Shown: in pieces, positions 60,708 to 64,000 of the stretch
Numbering within the stretch: the stretch's first letter is position 1
Layout of the letters: each line of letters starts with the position of its first letter
DNA from: Chelativorans alearensis
GTDB lineage: Bacteria > Pseudomonadota > Alphaproteobacteria > Rhizobiales > Rhizobiaceae
Assembly: GCF_010993735.1 (NCBI RefSeq)
Contig: NZ_WQNI01000005.1
Span: 250,501 to 314,500, forward strand
DNA: 64,000 bases
Direction of reading: 5' to 3'
Notes under the pieces: generated by a model
Seen by the model: only the letters and a program-made list of their open reading frames with translations
What the model was told of the DNA's origin: nothing
Databases searched by the model: none
Translations under genes and position numbers: made by a program

Positions 60708-61616
60708 TTACTGGTGCGCGGCAAGGCTTGGGCGGGCTACCTCCAGCGGCGGAGGCATGCGCTCGAGCTCGCCCTTCAAAAGCTCGAAGATGTCGAGCGC
60801 AGCGCGCAGGTTGAAACGGCGCTCGTCGAAGAACATGCCGTAGCGCGCCTCCAATTGCCCCGGCAGGATCTGCGCGCAGCCGTTGAGGTCCACCGACGGG
60901 CTGTCGCGCACATAGGCCGGTAGCGGCGACAGCGCGATACCGCTGGAGACGAGGCGGATGGCCGTCATGATGTCGTCGACCTCGCCGACCACGTCGTAGA
61001 CCACCTCCTGCCGGCGCAGCCACTCGCGCGCCACCGCGCCGAGCGGCGAGTGCGGCGAGGGAAGGACGAGCGGCAGGCCCTGCCCGTCATGCTTCATGAA
61101 ATCGAGCAGGTGCTTTTCACCCACCCACTTCATGGAGAACTCGGTGGTGAGGTCCGGCGCGATCTCCGACGGGTAGAGGGCGCGGAAAACGGCGTCGAGC
61201 TCGCCCTGCTCGTACATCTCCTCCAGCCGCCGCGAATCGGCGATGCGCAGGGTCAGGCCCTCCCGCATCTTGCCGAGAGTGTTGCGGCGCTCCACCAGGA
61301 GCGGCGCGCAGTAGGTGCAGATGCCCACCTTGAGCTTCGAGATGTTCCTCTCGTAGCCGACGGTCTTCAGGCGTCTTTCCAGATCGAGCACCTGGCGGAT
61401 GAGACGCGAGATCTCCTCCTTGACGATGATCTTGTTGCCCACCTTCTTGATGAGCGAGGTGCCGATCGCCCGTTCGAGCCGTCCGAGATGCATGCTGATG
61501 GCGGGCTGGCTGATGCCCAGCTTCAGCGCCGCGCCGGTGAGGCTCTTGGTCTCGATCACCGCCTCGGCGGCGCGCAGCGTTGCAAACGACAATCCATCCT
61601 GTCTGTGGCCGCTCAT
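60708..61616 (-). CDS. LysR-family transcription regulator
   Basis: 302 residues: helix-turn-helix at the N terminus (AAEAVIETKSLTGAALKLGISQPAISMHLGRLERAIG) and an effector domain (LKVGICTYCAPLLVERRNTLGKMREGLTLRIAD, GIALSPLPAYVRDSP). It lacks a divergent partner; the upstream 572 bases hold no gene. The helix-turn-helix sequence is atypical (MHLGRLERA), so effector and target are unknown. Confidence 0.85.
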   Translation of the reverse strand: MSGHRQDGLSFATLRAAEAVIETKSLTGAALKLGISQPAISMHLGRLERAIGTSLIKKVGNKIIVKEEISRLIRQVLDLERRLKTVGYERNISKLKVGICTYCAPLLVERRNTLGKMREGLTLRIADSRRLEEMYEQGELDAVFRALYPSEIAPDLTTEFSMKWVGEKHLLDFMKHDGQGLPLVLPSPHSPLGAVAREWLRRQEVVYDVVGEVDDIMTAIRLVSSGIALSPLPAYVRDSPSVDLNGCAQILPGQLEARYGMFFDERRFNLRAALDIFELLKGELERMPPPLEVARPSLAAHQ

Positions 61617-62188
61617 TTCCCGCCTCTCTTTCCAATGGGAGCGAAGAGTTTCCTCGTTGCGCCCGTGCTCTTAATTCCCTGTTTCACGCCTTTTCCTCTT
61701 GGCTGACGATACCCGCGGCATGCGCGGTCCCTTCCCGCGGGCGCCGAGCGCCCGAAGGTGCGAATTCCAACTGTCGTTACCGTTTAACTGCACCGCCGAT
61801 ACGGACGCCGGCGATCCCCTCGTCTTTTCCCGTCTGGCAGCGGGCAATACAACTAATGGTAGAATTCTAGGCTCAGCAATCCGCCTCACTCAGAAATGTT
61901 TCACACCCAAGCGCCCCTTCTGCTCACCCACCGGAATACATGGAAAATTAACGCAAGAGTTGTGTAATTACAACCTAAACGAGCGTCATCGGCGGAATAG
62001 CCCGGATGCAGGCGATCAAAATTCAATCAAATACTTGATATAATTGAAAAAACTACCTGTGGAAACAGGTTGTATAAGGTCGTTCTCGGAGGGCAGCCGC
62101 GGACAAAGTTGGGGCTGGAAAATGCAACTTTTACGTTTGGTATACGTGCTCGGGAGAGGCATCGTCAGGGTATGATTCGCACCACGGC
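61617..62188. other. 572-base intergenic region, relatively AT-rich, no gene seen
   Basis: Between the starts of the LysR gene and the end of the MerR gene. The part 61850-62160 is clearly more AT-rich than its surroundings. Open frames here, including one of 114 codons at 61699, have no family features or ribosome site. It holds a terminator-like hairpin near 62050. A decayed gene or small RNA cannot be excluded. Confidence 0.55.
62047..62071 (-). terminator. candidate terminator of the MerR gene
   Basis: On the minus strand ACCTGT, loop TTCC, ACAGGT is followed by AG and six T. The stem is only six bp, but the T run and place, about 120 bases past the MerR gene stop, fit a Rho-independent terminator. 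Confidence 0.5.
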
Positions 62189-62617
62189 TCAATGGGTGTC
62201 GCTTCGGCATTTTCCGTGATCGGCCAAGACGTGGATGACCTGGCACTCGCACACCTTGCCGTGGCCGCATTCCTCCACCATGCGCCGCAATTCGCCGCTG
62301 AGCGCCTGCAGCTTGGCGATGCGCATCTCGATCTCGCGCAGGTGGCGCGCGGCGATGCTGTCGGCTTCGTGGCAGGAGCGTTGCGGCTGCTCCGTCAAGG
62401 CGAGGAGCTCGCGGATGTCGTCCATCTCGAAGCCCAGCTCCCGCGCATGGCGGATGAAGCTGAGGCGGCTCAGATCCTTCTCGTCGAACTGGCGGCGGTT
62501 GCCCTCGCTGCGCGGCGGCGCGGGCATGAGGCCGATCTGCTCGTAGAAACGGATCGTCGGCACCTTCACGCCGCTCTGCCGGGCGGCCTCGCCGATGGAA
62601 ATCGCGCGCGCTGTCAT
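62189..62617 (-). CDS. MerR-family regulator of heavy-metal export (CadR/PbrR/ZntR type)
   Basis: 142 residues: MerR DNA-binding start (ISIGEAARQSGVKVPTIRFYEQIGLMPAPPRSEGNRRQF), dimer helix, and metal-binding Cys in RSCHEADSIAARHL and ECGHGKVCECQVIHVL with an extra Cys/His tail (GKCRSDTH). This spacing is that of Cd/Pb/Zn-responsive members. It lies divergent from the metal ATPase with a dyad between. ATG 62617 is chosen by homology; AGGAG lies 11 bases upstream. Confidence 0.9.
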   Translation of the reverse strand: MTARAISIGEAARQSGVKVPTIRFYEQIGLMPAPPRSEGNRRQFDEKDLSRLSFIRHARELGFEMDDIRELLALTEQPQRSCHEADSIAARHLREIEMRIAKLQALSGELRRMVEECGHGKVCECQVIHVLADHGKCRSDTH

Positions 62618-62629
62618 TTTTTCGCTTGC

Positions 62630-62648
62630 TCCTATAGTCGCTAGAGGA
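62630..62648. promoter_or_regulatory. MerR-type operator between the regulator and the metal ATPase
   Basis: TCCTATAG, TCG, CTAGAGGA form a dyad with one mismatch. On the plus strand a TTGCTC box at 62627 and TAAGGC at 62651 are separated by 18 bases, longer than the standard 17, as in MerR-controlled promoters where the activator twists the DNA. The dyad lies in the spacer, as expected. Confidence 0.7.
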
Positions 62649-62711
62649 AGTAAGGCTTTGCCCGGAAGCAATCAAGGACCAGCAATCAAGGGCCAGGCAG
62701 GGACCGGGTGA

Positions 62712-64000
62712 ATGGCCGAAATTACGAGCAGGAGCCGCTACCGCGTCGACGGCATGGATTGCGCAGGCTGCGCGCGCAAGATCGACACCGCGGTGCGCCG
62801 CATCAGCGGTGTGGAGGACGTTGCGGTCTCCGCCACGACCGGCACGATGACGGTGGATCATGCCGACCTGGCCGAGGTGCGCCCGGCGATCGAAAGGCAG
62901 GTGACGCGGCTTGGCTACGGGCTGCGGCCGGTGACCGGGAGCGACGGCGCGGACGCCTCTGGCACATGCTGCGGCGGCTCGGCCCAGGCCGTCTCTACCC
63001 CTCGCCCCGACGATGGCGCTGAGGCGCCCTGGTGGGATCAGCCGCGCGTCCGGCTGACGGCTTCCTGCGGCCTTGCGCTGGCCGCTGCCTTTGCCGCCGG
63101 GCGCTTCTTCCCAGAATTCAACGGCTGGCTCTACGCGGCGGCCATGCTGGTGGGCCTGGTGCCGATCGCCCGCCGCGCCTTCACCGCCGCATTCGCCGGC
63201 ACGCCCTTTTCCATCGAGACGCTGATGACGATTGCCGCGGTCGGTGCCGTCATCATCGGAGCGGCGGAGGAAGCCGCGGTGGTCATCTTCCTGTTCCTCG
63301 TCGGCGAGCTTCTGGAAGGCATTGCGGCGGGCCGCGCACGCGCCAGCATCCGCGCCCTGAGCACCCTTGTGCCGAAGACGGCGCGCCTGGAGCGGGCGGG
63401 CGGGCGCACCGAGGAGGTGGCGGCCGACAGGCTCGCCATCGGCGACGTGATCGTGGTGCGGCCGGGCGACCGCGTTGCCGCCGACGGCGCGGTGCTTTCC
63501 GGCGCGAGCGCGGTGAACGAGGCACCGGTGACGGGCGAGAGCACGCCGGCCGGCAAGGAGCCGGGCGATGCCGTTTATGCAGGAACGGTGAACGGCGACG
63601 GCGTGCTGCGCATCCGCGTGGCTGCCGCGGCGAAGGACAACACCATCGCCCGGATCGTCAAGCTCGTCGAGGAGGCGCAGGAGAAGAAGGCGCCGACCGA
63701 GCGCTTTATCGATCGTTTCTCGCGTTACTATACGCCGGGCGTGGTGCTGCTTGCCCTGCTCGTGGCCACCGTACCGCCGCTTGCGGCTGGCGAACCCTTG
63801 CTTGAATGGGTCTATAAGGGCCTTACCATCCTCATCATCGGCTGCCCCTGCGCGCTGGTGATCTCCACGCCGGCCGCCATTGCCGCCGCGCTCTCGGCGG
63901 GGGCGCGGCGCGGGCTCCTGATGAAGGGCGGCGCCGTGCTGGAAGAGGTGGGCCGCCTGCAGGCCATCGCCTTCGACAAGACCGGGACGCTGACGGAAGG
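62712..64000 (+). CDS. heavy-metal P-type ATPase (Zn/Cd/Pb export), 3' truncated by window
   Basis: 429 codons are present. An N-terminal metal-binding domain has GMDCAGCARKID, and a second CC site follows (GTCCGGS). Then come membrane helices, the actuator motif PVTGESTPAGKEPGD, the transmembrane CPC (IIGCPCALVIS), and the phosphorylation motif FDKTGTLTE at the very edge. The CPC with the Cys motifs indicates a P1B-2 type pump (ZntA/CadA) that exports Zn, Cd or Pb. The divergent MerR protein likely controls it. The nucleotide-binding half lies outside the window. Confidence 0.93.
   Translation, partial: MAEITSRSRYRVDGMDCAGCARKIDTAVRRISGVEDVAVSATTGTMTVDHADLAEVRPAIERQVTRLGYGLRPVTGSDGADASGTCCGGSAQAVSTPRPDDGAEAPWWDQPRVRLTASCGLALAAAFAAGRFFPEFNGWLYAAAMLVGLVPIARRAFTAAFAGTPFSIETLMTIAAVGAVIIGAAEEAAVVIFLFLVGELLEGIAAGRARASIRALSTLVPKTARLERAGGRTEEVAADRLAIGDVIVVRPGDRVAADGAVLSGASAVNEAPVTGESTPAGKEPGDAVYAGTVNGDGVLRIRVAAAAKDNTIARIVKLVEEAQEKKAPTERFIDRFSRYYTPGVVLLALLVATVPPLAAGEPLLEWVYKGLTILIIGCPCALVISTPAAIAAALSAGARRGLLMKGGAVLEEVGRLQAIAFDKTGTLTE

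Noticed and set aside
61699-62043. Open frame of 114 codons in the gap before the MerR gene
   Set aside because: No ribosome site, no family pattern, and composition changes midway; treated as non-coding.

Overview
The window looks like chromosome from a GC-rich alphaproteobacterium of the order Hyphomicrobiales (Rhizobiales), most like the Phyllobacteriaceae (Mesorhizobium, Chelativorans, Aquamicrobium or Nitratireductor type). I infer this from gene content: rpsU followed by a TPR lipoprotein, DUF992, a split three-gene transhydrogenase beside an aa3-oxidase subunit IV, a FeeM-like acyltransferase, a fused allantoinase/OHCU decarboxylase, and dispersed rhizobial-type intergenic palindromes. 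I see no rRNA, tRNA, CRISPR array, prophage or transposase gene.

Layout. 0-8 kb: end of an unknown gene, rpsU, a TPR lipoprotein, a DUF992 protein, a VapBC-type toxin-antitoxin pair, the pntAA-pntAB-pntB transhydrogenase operon, a small cytochrome oxidase subunit IV, and a glutamate-receptor-like channel protein. 7.7-16.1 kb: a leftward branched-chain-type ABC transporter operon (livG, livH, livM, livK-like, livF) led by an acyl-CoA ligase and containing a 48-residue DUF3096 gene, with a Crp/Fnr regulator upstream. 16.2-19.4 kb: a visibly less GC-rich pair, a FeeM-like acyltransferase and a membrane GGDEF-EAL protein. 19.5-27.1 kb: a fused indolepyruvate ferredoxin oxidoreductase and a TRAP transporter of the 2-oxoacid/chloroaromatic type. 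27.4-34.6 kb: a glutamine-amidotransferase-like hydrolase, a probable protease inhibitor, a hydroxyacid dehydrogenase, hypothetical genes, and xylBA. 34.6-38.3 kb: an IclR regulator divergent from pcaIJF, the last steps of the beta-ketoadipate pathway. 38.3-39.6 kb: two toxin-antitoxin pairs back to back.

39.6-54.6 kb is a purine salvage/degradation region. It encodes guanine deaminase, xanthine dehydrogenase (xdhA, xdhB, xdhC), membrane urate oxidase PuuD, HIU hydrolase, a PuuE-UraD fusion, ureidoglycine aminohydrolase, ureidoglycolate lyase and glycerate 2-kinase, so guanine or xanthine could be taken to glyoxylate and glycerate metabolism. Only the allantoate-hydrolysing step is missing here. 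A LysR gene lies inside the region, and a short motif is shared by its two main divergent promoter regions. A BrnTA toxin-antitoxin pair has settled in the middle.

54.6-64 kb: a WD40 protein and a His-rich CobW-family GTPase, a twin-arginine intradiol dioxygenase, a creatininase-family hydrolase, MarR, LacI and LysR regulators, and a MerR regulator divergent from a Zn/Cd/Pb P-type ATPase that runs off the window. The LacI gene appears to start at CTG.

The least ordinary layer is the intergenic DNA. At least five families of long palindromic or dispersed repeats occur: CTAG-ended elements flush with stop codons, a GGGCTATCGCAT-ended element nested inside a 48-nt inverted repeat, a MITE-like inverted pair, stop-proximal hairpins, and a motif that also sits inside a hypothetical gene. 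I found no convincing evidence of a wholly new multi-gene system; the repeats, the glutamate-receptor-like channel and the FeeM/GGDEF-EAL pair are the best leads.
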